NCBI RefSeq assembly: GCF_020463795.1
Contig: NZ_CP080025.1
Span: 3,531,501 to 3,595,500 of the forward strand
Length of the DNA stretch: 64,000 nucleotides
Direction: 5' to 3'
DNA from: Echinicola marina
GTDB lineage: Bacteria > Bacteroidota > Bacteroidia > Cytophagales > Cyclobacteriaceae
In this document: piece by piece, positions 55,822 to 63,783 of the stretch
How the letters are laid out: each line of letters starts with the position of its first letter
Position numbering within the stretch: the first letter of the stretch is position 1
Notes under the pieces: model-generated
What the model saw: only the letters and a program-made list of their open reading frames with translations
The model's database searches: none
What the model was told of the DNA's origin: nothing
Position numbers and translations under genes: made by a program

Positions 55822-56556
55822 ATGCTTAAAATGATCAATATTCATAAAGATCCGGCAGCGCTTGGAGAAGTAGCAGCCAAATTATTTGTTAATTCGGCAA
55901 AGGTGGCTATTGAAGAAAAAGGTAAGTTTACGGTAGCACTTACAGGAGGGAGTTCTCCAGTTCAATTGTACAAATTGCTTGCTGAGGAACAATACAAAAG
56001 CCAGGTAGACTGGGATAAGGTATTTGTTTTTTGGGGGGATGAAAGATGGGTGCCTTTGGAAGATGAGCAGAGCAATGCCGGAATGGCCTTTAATACCTTG
56101 TTGGACCACGTTCCTGTTCCTAAGGAAAATATCTATCCAATGTGGGCAGCAGGTATCACGCCTGAAGCAAGGGCAGCTGAATATGAAGGGTATTTGAAGA
56201 AGGTGTTAGGAGAAGAAGGTGTTTTTGATTTGATACTGTTGGGTATGGGAGATGATGGACATACAGCATCCTTATTTCCTGGTACCAAGGTTTTGGAAGA
56301 AAATCAGAAATGGGTAGAAGGATATTTTTTGCAAGCAAAGGATATCTATAGAATTACCCTGACAGCCCCTTTGATCAATAAAGCCAAAAAGATTGTGTTT
56401 TTTGTTTTTGGGGATAATAAATCTAATGCATTATACCAAGTGCTGGAAGGGGAACCAAATTACCAACTATATCCATCACAGCTGATCAAACCGGTGAATG
56501 GTGAATTATTATGGTTAGCAGATGAGGCTGCGGCTTCCAAACTGAAGGGTAGGTAA
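55822..56556 (+). CDS. pgl: 6-phosphogluconolactonase
   Basis: A 244-residue enzyme of the glucosamine-isomerase-like SOL/DevB family, hydrolysing 6-phosphogluconolactone. Motifs are ALTGGSSPVQLYKLL, FWGDERWVPLEDEQSN and LGMGDDGHTASLFPGT. I use ATG 55822, five bases after the zwf stop. A TTG at 55789 would overlap zwf by 28 bases and adds residues absent from the family. It is the last gene of rpiB-gnd-zwf-pgl and is followed at once by a terminator. Confidence 0.96.
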   Translation: MLKMINIHKDPAALGEVAAKLFVNSAKVAIEEKGKFTVALTGGSSPVQLYKLLAEEQYKSQVDWDKVFVFWGDERWVPLEDEQSNAGMAFNTLLDHVPVPKENIYPMWAAGITPEARAAEYEGYLKKVLGEEGVFDLILLGMGDDGHTASLFPGTKVLEENQKWVEGYFLQAKDIYRITLTAPLINKAKKIVFFVFGDNKSNALYQVLEGEPNYQLYPSQLIKPVNGELLWLADEAAASKLKGR

Positions 56557-56923
56557 ACAGAGATTTCTAAAATAATTGTTAAAAAGGAGACGGTGGTCTC
56601 CTTTTTTGCATTTATAACCATTTGTATATTTTACTTTCTATTGGTATAAGTTTTTTGCAATTATTACCGAAGAATCATTAGTTTTAAAATTAGTTAACAA
56701 CCAAGCTTCGGTTTTCTTTTTATATGTTAGGATATGAGCATGAAGACAGTTTTGATATTTGGCTATTCCTTTATTTGTAAAATTAATAAGAGGTACTGGT
56801 TGAAGGACTGAGCTATTGGCTTGATTTAAACTAAGCTATTAAACCAGAATTTTATAACAATAAACCACTAAATAAATCTCAGGTCTTTTTAAAAGGAAAG
56901 GGATTGATCTTAAACCAAAAATC
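56557..56923. other. Intergenic region, 367 bases
   Basis: Holds the operon terminator, then AT-rich sequence that should contain the promoter of the oxidoreductase gene. A TATATTTT at about 56627 is close to the -7 consensus, but a clear -33 element is lacking. No open frame. Confidence 0.5.
56581..56608 (+). terminator. Intrinsic terminator of the pentose-phosphate operon
   Basis: AAAAAGGAGAC (56581-56591) and GTCTCCTTTTT (56596-56606) form an 11-pair stem with a GGTG loop that runs into a T tract. Confidence 0.95.
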
Positions 56924-58405
56924 ATGAAGAAAGATTTTAGTAAACCAAGTTCCAAAGAGAAAAACGTAAGAAGGAAATTTTTAAAAGCAGGGGCTTTGGC
57001 CTTTGGAGCAGTAAGTATTGTTCCTAGTCATGTGCTTTTTGCTAAACCCGAAATAAGAAGCAAAACAGGGGAGTTGATCAAAAGGGGCTCCGTAGTGCCC
57101 AGTGATAAGGTGAACCTGGCATGCATAGGAATAGGGAATCGTGGAGCGCAGGTAATGGATGCGATCCATAATACTGGAATGGCCAATGTGGTGGCCCTGT
57201 GTGATGTAGATATGGGAGCAAAGCACACTTTGGACCAAATGAATAAGCATCCTAAGGCGCATAGGTTTCAGGATTTTAGAGAGATGTTTGATAAAGTAGG
57301 AGGGGAATTCGATGCTGTGACCGTGGGAACGCCAGATTTTTCACATTTCCCGATCACCATGCATGCGATGGCAGAAGGAAAGGGTGTTTATGTGGAAAAA
57401 CCACTGGCACGAACCTTCAATGAAATTGAATTATTGATGAAAGCGGCTGAGAAGTATGGTGTGGTTACCCAAATGGGCAATCAAGGACATTCAGGGGCCA
57501 ATTATTTCCAGTTTAAATCATGGGTGGATGCAGGAATCATAAAGGATGTGAAAAAAATCACCTGTCATATGAACAGTGCAAGAAGATGGCATGGTTGGGA
57601 TACCAATATGAGCAGTTTTCCTGCCGCTGAACCCATTCCTTCGACTTTAGATTGGGATATATGGTTAACTACTGCCCAGCATCATGATTATAATAAAGAC
57701 TTTATCAATGGCCAATGGAGATGTTGGTATGATTTCGGAATGGGAGCTTTAGGGGATTGGGGAGCACATATCATGGATGCCTTCCACCAATTCTTGGACT
57801 TGGGATTACCTTATGAAGTGGATCCCGTGAAAATCCAAGGCTACAATAAGCTGTTTTATCCCCAATCCACTACTTTAGCTTTTAAATTCCCTAAGCGTGG
57901 CAAGCATCCTAAGCTTACTGTCACCTGGTATGATGGGGTGGACAATGTCCCAGAAGTTCCTGAAGGATATGGCAGTTCTGAATTGGATGCCAATATTCCT
58001 GCTGCAAGTAATGGGAAAATTCAGCCATCTAAATTAAACCCTGGTAAAATTATTTACGGTAAGGATTTGACCTTCAAAGGAGGATCGCATTCCAGCACAC
58101 TTTCTATCATCCCTGAAGAAGCCGCCAAAGACATGGCCGGCAAACTTCCAGAGGTGCCAGAAAGCCCTTCTAATCACTTCGAAAATTTCTTATTTGCCTG
58201 CAAGGGAGAAGAAAAAACAAGGTCTCCATTTGAGGTGACGGGTCCATTGAGTCAGGTGTTTACACTTGGAACCTTGGCGCAGCGATTGGATACCAAATTG
58301 AAGTTTGATAGAAAGAAAAAAGTGATCACCAATAATGCCCTGGCCAATGATCTTTTGGTAGGAGAGCCCCCAAGAAAAGGTTGGGAAGATTATTATAAGG
58401 TGTAA
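56924..58405 (+). CDS. Tat-exported Gfo/Idh/MocA-family oxidoreductase
   Basis: A 493-residue protein. The N-terminus carries a twin-arginine signal (V-R-R-K-F-L-K then a hydrophobic run to about residue 40), so it is folded with its nucleotide in the cytoplasm and exported. The Rossmann domain starts near residue 65 (NLACIGIGNRGAQVMDAI). The family motif VYVEKPLART is near 160. The second domain contains the YDFGMGALGDWGAHIMDAFH segment typical of the Tat-bearing branch in Bacteroidota and Planctomycetes. Family members act on sugars or cyclitols; the exported branch includes enzymes proposed to bind NAD tightly. The gene is monocistronic and its substrate is unknown. Confidence 0.9.
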   Translation: MKKDFSKPSSKEKNVRRKFLKAGALAFGAVSIVPSHVLFAKPEIRSKTGELIKRGSVVPSDKVNLACIGIGNRGAQVMDAIHNTGMANVVALCDVDMGAKHTLDQMNKHPKAHRFQDFREMFDKVGGEFDAVTVGTPDFSHFPITMHAMAEGKGVYVEKPLARTFNEIELLMKAAEKYGVVTQMGNQGHSGANYFQFKSWVDAGIIKDVKKITCHMNSARRWHGWDTNMSSFPAAEPIPSTLDWDIWLTTAQHHDYNKDFINGQWRCWYDFGMGALGDWGAHIMDAFHQFLDLGLPYEVDPVKIQGYNKLFYPQSTTLAFKFPKRGKHPKLTVTWYDGVDNVPEVPEGYGSSELDANIPAASNGKIQPSKLNPGKIIYGKDLTFKGGSHSSTLSIIPEEAAKDMAGKLPEVPESPSNHFENFLFACKGEEKTRSPFEVTGPLSQVFTLGTLAQRLDTKLKFDRKKKVITNNALANDLLVGEPPRKGWEDYYKV

Positions 58406-58860
58406 TTATTATAAATGAATAGTTAGGAGAACGTTTCATGCTAGTATCTTACCAAAATCCCTCCAAAAAGTGTTTTTCCTCTAAGGAATAGGTAATTGTA
58501 AACAGGGATTAGGTGATTTGCGATTGGATTCATTTAGTCAACAAGTAAAGAACAAATTTGGATTGACCCTGGTTTGCAATGTTTAAATAGGGATATAAAC
58601 CTGTCAGGTTTAAAAAGAACGGACACAAGGAAATGATTGAATCTTGGTGCGTATTAAACCTGGCAGGTTTTATTCTTTTATAGATAACCGAATTCCTTTG
58701 ACCATTTTTTAAGGTGCATTTTGCTTTTGTGATTGATAATTGCAAGTGGTATTTCTTTAACTTTTTTGAACGTCATTTCTTCGTCAAGATCTCTACTTCC
58801 ATCAGTAATTAGGGGTGTTTTCTTATAGTACTCATCGTCCGATGGTTTTTGTTATATAGC
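58406..58860. other. Intergenic region, 455 bases, with two palindromes
   Basis: Non-coding sequence between the oxidoreductase gene and the convergent small membrane-protein gene. The only structure is the palindrome pair at 58596 and 58655. A 71-residue frame on the minus strand at 58530-58745 runs through both palindromes and does not look like a protein. Confidence 0.6.
58596..58672. repeat. Pair of near-identical palindromes (REP-like)
   Basis: TAAACCTGTCAGGTTTA (58596-58612) is a perfect palindrome around one base. AAACCTGGCAGGTTT (58656-58670) is the same palindrome with a different centre, again with a TA-type flank. They are about 43 bases apart. Each could fold as a hairpin, and each could pair with the other. 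The second is followed by T-rich sequence and may end transcripts. Paired short palindromes in a gene-end spacer resemble REP/BIME elements. Confidence 0.65.
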
Positions 58861-59055
58861 TTATTTGATGGCCCTAAATGGCAGCATGAATATATTCCTG
58901 ATTAGCGAGAGGCTTAAGTCTATTCCCCAACCCAATAATCTAAAAGGAAACAGGATCAACCAAACTACGGGATAAAGAAGGATTAATAACAAAGCCAAAG
59001 GCCAGCAAAGCACGAAAAGTAGGGTCCAAAGAACCAGATTAAGAAATAGATTCAT
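58861..59055 (-). CDS. Small hydrophobic membrane protein
   Basis: A 64-residue frame starting at ATG 59055. It is almost wholly hydrophobic, with two membrane-spanning stretches (about 5-38, rich in Leu, Trp, Val and Pro, and about 40-58) and a basic end (FRAIK). Nothing else in the sequence suggests a function. Small proteins of this composition occur in Bacteroidota as unannotated membrane peptides. The codon pattern is plausible for a real gene, but support is limited to composition and a clean start. Confidence 0.5.
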   Translation of the reverse strand: MNLFLNLVLWTLLFVLCWPLALLLILLYPVVWLILFPFRLLGWGIDLSLSLIRNIFMLPFRAIK

Positions 59056-59327
59056 GTTTTATATTAGATATGTTGCCAATGGACTTCCTAAAATGATGCC
59101 AAGCGCTTTTAACTGTATTGAAGGAAGAAAACTTAATTTTTATGTTTTAAAACCGAACATGATTTGATCATTTATGGACAGTAGGGATATTTGGTTAAAG
59201 TGTTGTTTTTATTGAATTGGGTGAATATTTAGAAGAAAGTACATATATAATTTGTTTGATTAGTGAAATGATAAATAAAAAAATAGTTTAACTTATGTTT
59301 AATAAATAAAATATATATAATAAGTGT

Positions 59328-59363
59328 GTGTCTGTAGGATAAAATTACTTATATTTATAGGGA
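59328..59363 (+). promoter_or_regulatory. Candidate promoter of the structured RNA
   Basis: GTG (59328-59330, one base off TTG), a 19-base spacer, and TATATTTA (59350-59357, seven of eight positions of TAnnTTTG). The predicted start near 59364 lies two bases before the outer stem of the candidate RNA. Confidence 0.35.
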
Positions 59364-59535
59364 AAGTGAGTTGAATGTGGGACCATAGGATTGGCGTCTT
59401 ATCCTAGATCAAACTGGAAGGTTATTAGTTGAAGTCCTTAACCATTTTGTTTATAGGAATGTGGTCCCAACTTACAAATGGGTTTATTGTTTAATTGACT
59501 AAAGCTATGAGACTTTGTCTCGTAGCTTTTTTATT
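59364..59535 (+). ncRNA. Candidate free-standing structured RNA with terminator
   Basis: There is no open frame here, yet a strong intrinsic terminator ends the interval: AAAGCTATGAGAC (59501-59513) pairs over 13 positions with GTCTCGTAGCTTT (59517-59529), then T residues. Upstream, TGGGACCA (59378-59385) pairs with TGGTCCCA (59462-59469), enclosing two hairpins: TAGGAT/ATCCTA (59386-59391, 59401-59406) and GGTTA/TAACC (59420-59424, 59439-59443). An outer GTGAG/CTTAC helix (59366-59370, 59471-59475) closes the domain. The next gene downstream starts 600 bases away, so a cis riboswitch is unlikely. I do not recognise it as 6S RNA, SRP RNA, tmRNA or RNase P RNA. Confidence 0.6.
59501..59535 (+). 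terminator. Strong intrinsic terminator with no gene upstream
   Basis: Thirteen-pair stem (59501-59513 with 59517-59529, one G-U) with a TTT loop and a T tract. No plus-strand coding gene precedes it for more than 1 kb, which is the main argument for a non-coding transcript. Confidence 0.9.
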
Positions 59536-60136
59536 TTCTCTCATGACCTGAAGAATCTAGCTAAGCTTATTTTGGTATATAAGTTCTGCAATGGCCTGGG
59601 CAGTTTTTTGGTTAATGTCTAATGAGGAATTTAAAAGATTATCCGTTTTGACAATTTAAACCACCAACTCTGATAGGTCCTGTGCTTATTGTGGGAGGGT
59701 TTAGAATGGAAACCTGTACTGGTGCTATTCCGGATACTCAGTTTTAATAAAATAAATTTTGGTAAAGTAAGCGTAAATAGAATTGTAATTACCTTTTGTT
59801 GGTTTTTACTTGCTGACTTTAAAGTATGGTCCTGAATGTGGTCATTTTTTGGTTAGATTTTTGTTGTTTTTTAGTCTTAGGTGTTTCCATTTCAATTTGA
59901 TTACAAATAATGACGCTGTACCTACTTAGGATTACGATTTTAGGTATATTCATTGTTCTATAGTGCAGTCAGGTAAATTTGTTGGGCATTTGTTTGATAA
60001 AATTGATACGTAACAGCAGCATAATGTATGTTGGACGCCTATTTTGATTGAGGCATACAAATGTCCTTTTAAGGTATTTTTTGTCGCCATTCTTTTGATT
60101 AATATTTGTTTAACAAAGCGTATTAATGATTTGGAT

Positions 60137-61186
60137 ATGAGTACATTGTTTCAAAGATTGAGTGATTTTATTATTAAAAAGATAAAAGCTGACAAAGTGG
60201 AGGAATTCCCTTTTTCTATGCCTGAAGATCTTCAGCAGGACGGAGATATATATCTTTTGATCTTCAGGTCCAATATGATCAGGGCAAAAATAAAAAGGAT
60301 TTTGGGTAGTATTCCTCGTGGCTACTGTCATTTGGACTTTTATGGAGACATCAAATATCAAGGAGCAGTGCTCGAAGAATTGGTAAATGTGAAATTTGGG
60401 GAGTCGCATGTGCTATATACCAAAAATGGAGCTGGTGAATCCCAATTTATTTTAAAAGAAGAATTTTCAGTTCATCTGGAAAGAGTTTTGGATGAGTTGG
60501 ATGATCTGTTGAAAGCTGCTGAATTGTCAATTTTCTTACTTAAACAAAGTGATTTTGCATATTATACCAATAAATGGGGACAGTTGTCCAGAGAGTTGAA
60601 GTTGTCAATGCATGCTAAGGGATTTCTTCCCAATCAGATGAAAGATGTTACATATTTATGGATCGAGATGTCCTATAAATTAAACAGTTTTGATTATGAT
60701 GTATTTAAAGGGATCGAAGCCTTAGAAAATTTACAAGCTTTAGAAATTAATGGAAGGATAGATTGCGAAGCTGACTTTAATAAATTTTCCAGACTGCCCA
60801 AATTAAAGCAACTAAGGCTTAAGGAGGGACCAAAGATAAAATGGCCGAATGAACACTTGAATATTGAAAAGGGGATTACTTTGGAGGAGATAACGGTTTT
60901 GAATGCCCAGAAGCCTGAAGCCTATCAATTTATTTTTAGCCTTGAGCAGGTTAAAAAGATAAGCTTGGTAAATTTCAATAAGCAGAATATTTACCATATT
61001 CTTGATTTATTGATTCATAAAGACCTCGAGGAAATAAATATTCATTTTAGTGCTAAGATAGAAGAGAACAAGGATGGCTTTTTAGAAGATATGATTAGAC
61101 CTTATTGTGGAAATGTAAGGGTTAATTTTTATCAACCACTAGAAAAAGCGAGGGAAGAAGTTATGGATGAAAAAGTTTATTGGTAA
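60137..61186 (+). CDS. Protein of unknown function with leucine-rich-repeat-like C-terminal half
   Basis: A 349-residue frame from ATG 60137. The upstream TTG at 60044 would add a hydrophobic stretch with several Cys and is less convincing, though it could be read as a signal anchor. Residues about 1-150 are mixed, with Lys/Glu-rich helices. From about residue 180 the spacing of Leu/Ile becomes repeat-like (IEALENLQALEINGRID, FSRLPKLKQLRLKEGP, LEQVKKISLVNFN), suggesting four to five degenerate leucine-rich repeats. No known family is recognised. It stands alone between the candidate RNA and the acyltransferase locus. Confidence 0.7.
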   Translation: MSTLFQRLSDFIIKKIKADKVEEFPFSMPEDLQQDGDIYLLIFRSNMIRAKIKRILGSIPRGYCHLDFYGDIKYQGAVLEELVNVKFGESHVLYTKNGAGESQFILKEEFSVHLERVLDELDDLLKAAELSIFLLKQSDFAYYTNKWGQLSRELKLSMHAKGFLPNQMKDVTYLWIEMSYKLNSFDYDVFKGIEALENLQALEINGRIDCEADFNKFSRLPKLKQLRLKEGPKIKWPNEHLNIEKGITLEEITVLNAQKPEAYQFIFSLEQVKKISLVNFNKQNIYHILDLLIHKDLEEINIHFSAKIEENKDGFLEDMIRPYCGNVRVNFYQPLEKAREEVMDEKVYW

Positions 61187-61330
61187 GCCAACAGTTTCCT
61201 GAACTGTACAAATGATGAATTACTTTTAGCGCTTAGGCCTTTTCAGTCGGAGGAATTGTATTGGCGTATTTTTAAGATTGGTCGATAAGATGATTGTACC
61301 ACTTTTTAAAATAATCCCATTTGATTATTT

Positions 61331-61345
61331 TAAATTTGTTTTTAA
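61331..61345 (+). promoter_or_regulatory. Candidate -7 element of the acyltransferase operon
   Basis: TAAATTTG at 61331-61338 matches TAnnTTTG and would give a leader of about 28 bases before ATG 61373. No TTG stands at the standard distance upstream, so support is partial. Confidence 0.3.
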
Positions 61346-61372
61346 TGTTTCACCAATAAGTCAGTCCCTCAT

Positions 61373-62857
61373 ATGCTTTTTAATTCAATTGAGTTTTTAG
61401 TGTTTTTCCCCATTGTATTTTTACTTTATTGGTTCGTTTTCCAGAAGAACCTCAGAGCCCAAAATGCTTTTTTGCTTTTGGCCAGTTATCTTTTTTATGG
61501 CTGGTGGGATTGGCGGTTTTTGGGTTTGATAGCAGCCAGTTCACTGGTGGATTATATTTGTGGATTAAAATTGGCCGGGTTTAAGGATTCTGAAACTGGC
61601 AGTGAAGCTCCTAAAGCTGTTTTTTCATGGTTTTTAGGTAGAAAAAAATACTTGAGCATTAGCCTAGTCTTTAATTTGGGCGTATTGGGTTTTTTTAAAT
61701 ATTTCAATTTTTTCGTTGGATCTGCCAGTGACTTGATCAGTAGTTTGGGCTTTCAAGCCAATGATTATTCCCTTCAATTGATCCTGCCCATTGGGATTAG
61801 TTTTTATACTTTTCAGACCATGAGTTATACATTGGATATCTACAGGGGCAAGATGAAGCCCACGCAAGATATCATTGCTTTTTTTGCTTATGTGAGCTTT
61901 TTTCCTCAACTGGTGGCTGGTCCCATTGAGCGAGCAAAACATTTATTGCCCCAATTTATGCAGAAAAGATCCTTTGCTTATAGCAAGGCGATGGATGGGA
62001 TGCGACAGATTCTTTGGGGTTTGTTCAAGAAAATGGTCATTGCGGATAATTGTGCTGTTTTTGTTGATCAAGTATATGCCCATCCTGGAGATCAGCCGGC
62101 CAGCAATTTAGCACTGGCGGCAGTATTTTTTAGCTTTCAGATTTATGGGGATTTTTCGGGGTATTCAGATATCGCAATAGGACTAGGTCGGCTTTTGGGG
62201 TTTGATTTGATGAAGAATTTCGCCTATCCCTACTTTTCTAGGGATATTGCCGAGTTTTGGAGAAGGTGGCATATATCCCTTTCCAGCTGGTTTAGGGACT
62301 ATGTCTATATCCCTTTGGGGGGAAGCTATGGAGGCAAGTTGGGGACCATGCGCAATGTCTTTATTGTATTTTTGGTTTCTGGACTGTGGCATGGTGCCAA
62401 TTGGACTTTTATACTTTGGGGCGGATTAAATGCCCTGTTTTTTTTGCCTTTGATGTTAAATAATAAGCACAAGCATCATATGGAAATCGCCGCAAAGGGT
62501 AGGCTATGGCCAAAATGGAAAGATTTGAGTTTAATGTTGACCAATTTTATTTTGGTCACATTGACTTGGGTGGTTTTTCGCTCTAAGTCTGTATCTGAAG
62601 CTTGGATTTATTTAAATGGCTTATGGTCTTCCTCACTTTTTACTTGGCCACAAATGGATATAAGGATTTATTTGTTCTCCATTTTGATTGTGTGCTTTAT
62701 TTTGCTGGAATGGATAGGAAGGGAGAATGATTTTGCCATACAAAAGGTAGGTTTTAGCTGGCCATCTATTTTACGTTATGGTTTTTACTATAGTATTGTG
62801 ATGATGATTTTCCTATTTGCTACCAAGGAGCAAGAATTCATTTATTTCCAATTTTGA
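61373..62857 (+). CDS. MBOAT-family O-acyltransferase (AlgI/DltB-like)
   Basis: A 494-residue polytopic membrane protein with the AlgI-type signatures: an opening LFNSIEFLVFFPIVFLLYW, LPIGISFYTFQTMSYTLD, FPQLVAGPIERA, FWRRWHISLSSWFRDYVYIPLGG and the catalytic His340 in GLWHGANWTFILWGG. AlgI-like proteins pass acyl groups, usually acetyl, across the inner membrane to partner proteins that esterify surface or extracellular polysaccharides. The SGNH-like partner gene starts one base after its stop, so the two form one translational unit. The polysaccharide acted on cannot be told from the window. Confidence 0.94.
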   Translation: MLFNSIEFLVFFPIVFLLYWFVFQKNLRAQNAFLLLASYLFYGWWDWRFLGLIAASSLVDYICGLKLAGFKDSETGSEAPKAVFSWFLGRKKYLSISLVFNLGVLGFFKYFNFFVGSASDLISSLGFQANDYSLQLILPIGISFYTFQTMSYTLDIYRGKMKPTQDIIAFFAYVSFFPQLVAGPIERAKHLLPQFMQKRSFAYSKAMDGMRQILWGLFKKMVIADNCAVFVDQVYAHPGDQPASNLALAAVFFSFQIYGDFSGYSDIAIGLGRLLGFDLMKNFAYPYFSRDIAEFWRRWHISLSSWFRDYVYIPLGGSYGGKLGTMRNVFIVFLVSGLWHGANWTFILWGGLNALFFLPLMLNNKHKHHMEIAAKGRLWPKWKDLSLMLTNFILVTLTWVVFRSKSVSEAWIYLNGLWSSSLFTWPQMDIRIYLFSILIVCFILLEWIGRENDFAIQKVGFSWPSILRYGFYYSIVMMIFLFATKEQEFIYFQF

Positions 62858-62858
62858 G

Positions 62859-63782
62859 ATGCGTAGTTTTTTACTGAAAACAGCTATGTTTTCCCTGGCA
62901 ATTACCTTAAGCTTTTGGGCGATATGGGCAGTAGAGGATGGCCATGCTGATCCATTTGGAATGCGCTTCACCACCGGAAAGAAAAGTGCATTGATTGTTG
63001 GTAACTCCAGGGCAGCGCAGGGATTGATACCGGACTTGATCACCCAGGAAATCCTTGGGGCAGATGCATTGGATTTATACAATTATAGCTTTGGGATAGG
63101 CTATTCTGCTTATGGACCGGTCTATCTAAACAGTATTATGGATAAATTGGAGCAAGATGAAAAAAATGGACTTTTTATTGTCACGACAGATCCCTGGGCA
63201 TTGGTAGAAGGAGGAAGACATCCTAATGATCCCGGTTTTTTCCCGGAACAGGATTCGCCTTTAGCAGCGCTTGACAATCAAAGTTTTAAACCTCATTTGG
63301 CTTATATGCTCCATTGGTTTGGACCGTCTTATTATGAAATCATTCATCGGCATTTCAGACCGGCCAATGAGCGCTTACACAGAGAAAGTGGATGGTTGGA
63401 ATTGGTGCTGCCCATGGACACTGCCACGGTAAATTATCGGATACAGGAAAAACTGAAGGATTTTAGAAATGGTTATAAAAACCTTCAGTTGTCACAGACC
63501 AGGCTAGACTATCTGGAGAAGACTATAAGGGTGCTTAAAGAGCACGGAAAAGTGGTATTGGTATATATGCCTGCTCATCCTAAGATCATGAAATATGATC
63601 GTTTGGTACTTCCTGAGTTTCCCATATTGATGAAGGAAATAAGTGAAAAATATCAAATTCCCTATAGGGATTATAGTGGCCAAGCAGAGAAATTTACTTA
63701 TACAGATGGGATTCATCTTTATCAGGATTCTGGAAGAAAAATTTCAAAAGACCTAGGCCAGTGGATTAATAGCCAATTGTAG
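62859..63782 (+). CDS. SGNH/GDSL-like membrane-anchored partner of the MBOAT acyltransferase
   Basis: A 307-residue protein from ATG 62859, one base after the MBOAT stop; the TTG at 62817 would overlap the MBOAT gene. An N-terminal membrane anchor (about 4-25) is followed by a periplasmic domain. The nucleophile motif is VGNSRAAQGL (Ser50), and a C-terminal DGIHLY supplies Asp283 and His286, giving a complete SGNH-type triad. By analogy with AlgX/AlgJ and PatB, it would transfer the acyl group delivered by the MBOAT protein to the polysaccharide. The next gene begins one base later. Confidence 0.8.
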   Translation: MRSFLLKTAMFSLAITLSFWAIWAVEDGHADPFGMRFTTGKKSALIVGNSRAAQGLIPDLITQEILGADALDLYNYSFGIGYSAYGPVYLNSIMDKLEQDEKNGLFIVTTDPWALVEGGRHPNDPGFFPEQDSPLAALDNQSFKPHLAYMLHWFGPSYYEIIHRHFRPANERLHRESGWLELVLPMDTATVNYRIQEKLKDFRNGYKNLQLSQTRLDYLEKTIRVLKEHGKVVLVYMPAHPKIMKYDRLVLPEFPILMKEISEKYQIPYRDYSGQAEKFTYTDGIHLYQDSGRKISKDLGQWINSQL

Positions 63783-63783
63783 C

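Larger units (their letters stand above)
59056..60136. other. Long intergenic region, 1081 bases, containing a candidate RNA gene
   Basis: The longest gene-free stretch in the window. The first 270 bases and the stretch from 59540 to 60136 show no open frame and no clear structure. The middle (59364-59535) holds a structured candidate RNA with its own terminator. Confidence 0.7.

Noticed and set aside
58530-58745. A 71-residue minus-strand open frame
   Set aside because: It is read through the two palindromes, and no domain or signal is visible.
59364-59500. Known housekeeping RNA (6S, SRP or tmRNA) or riboswitch
   Set aside because: It lacks the long rod with central bubble of 6S, the SRP GGAA/AGCAG loop pair and a tRNA-like domain, and the next gene starts about 600 bases downstream of its terminator.
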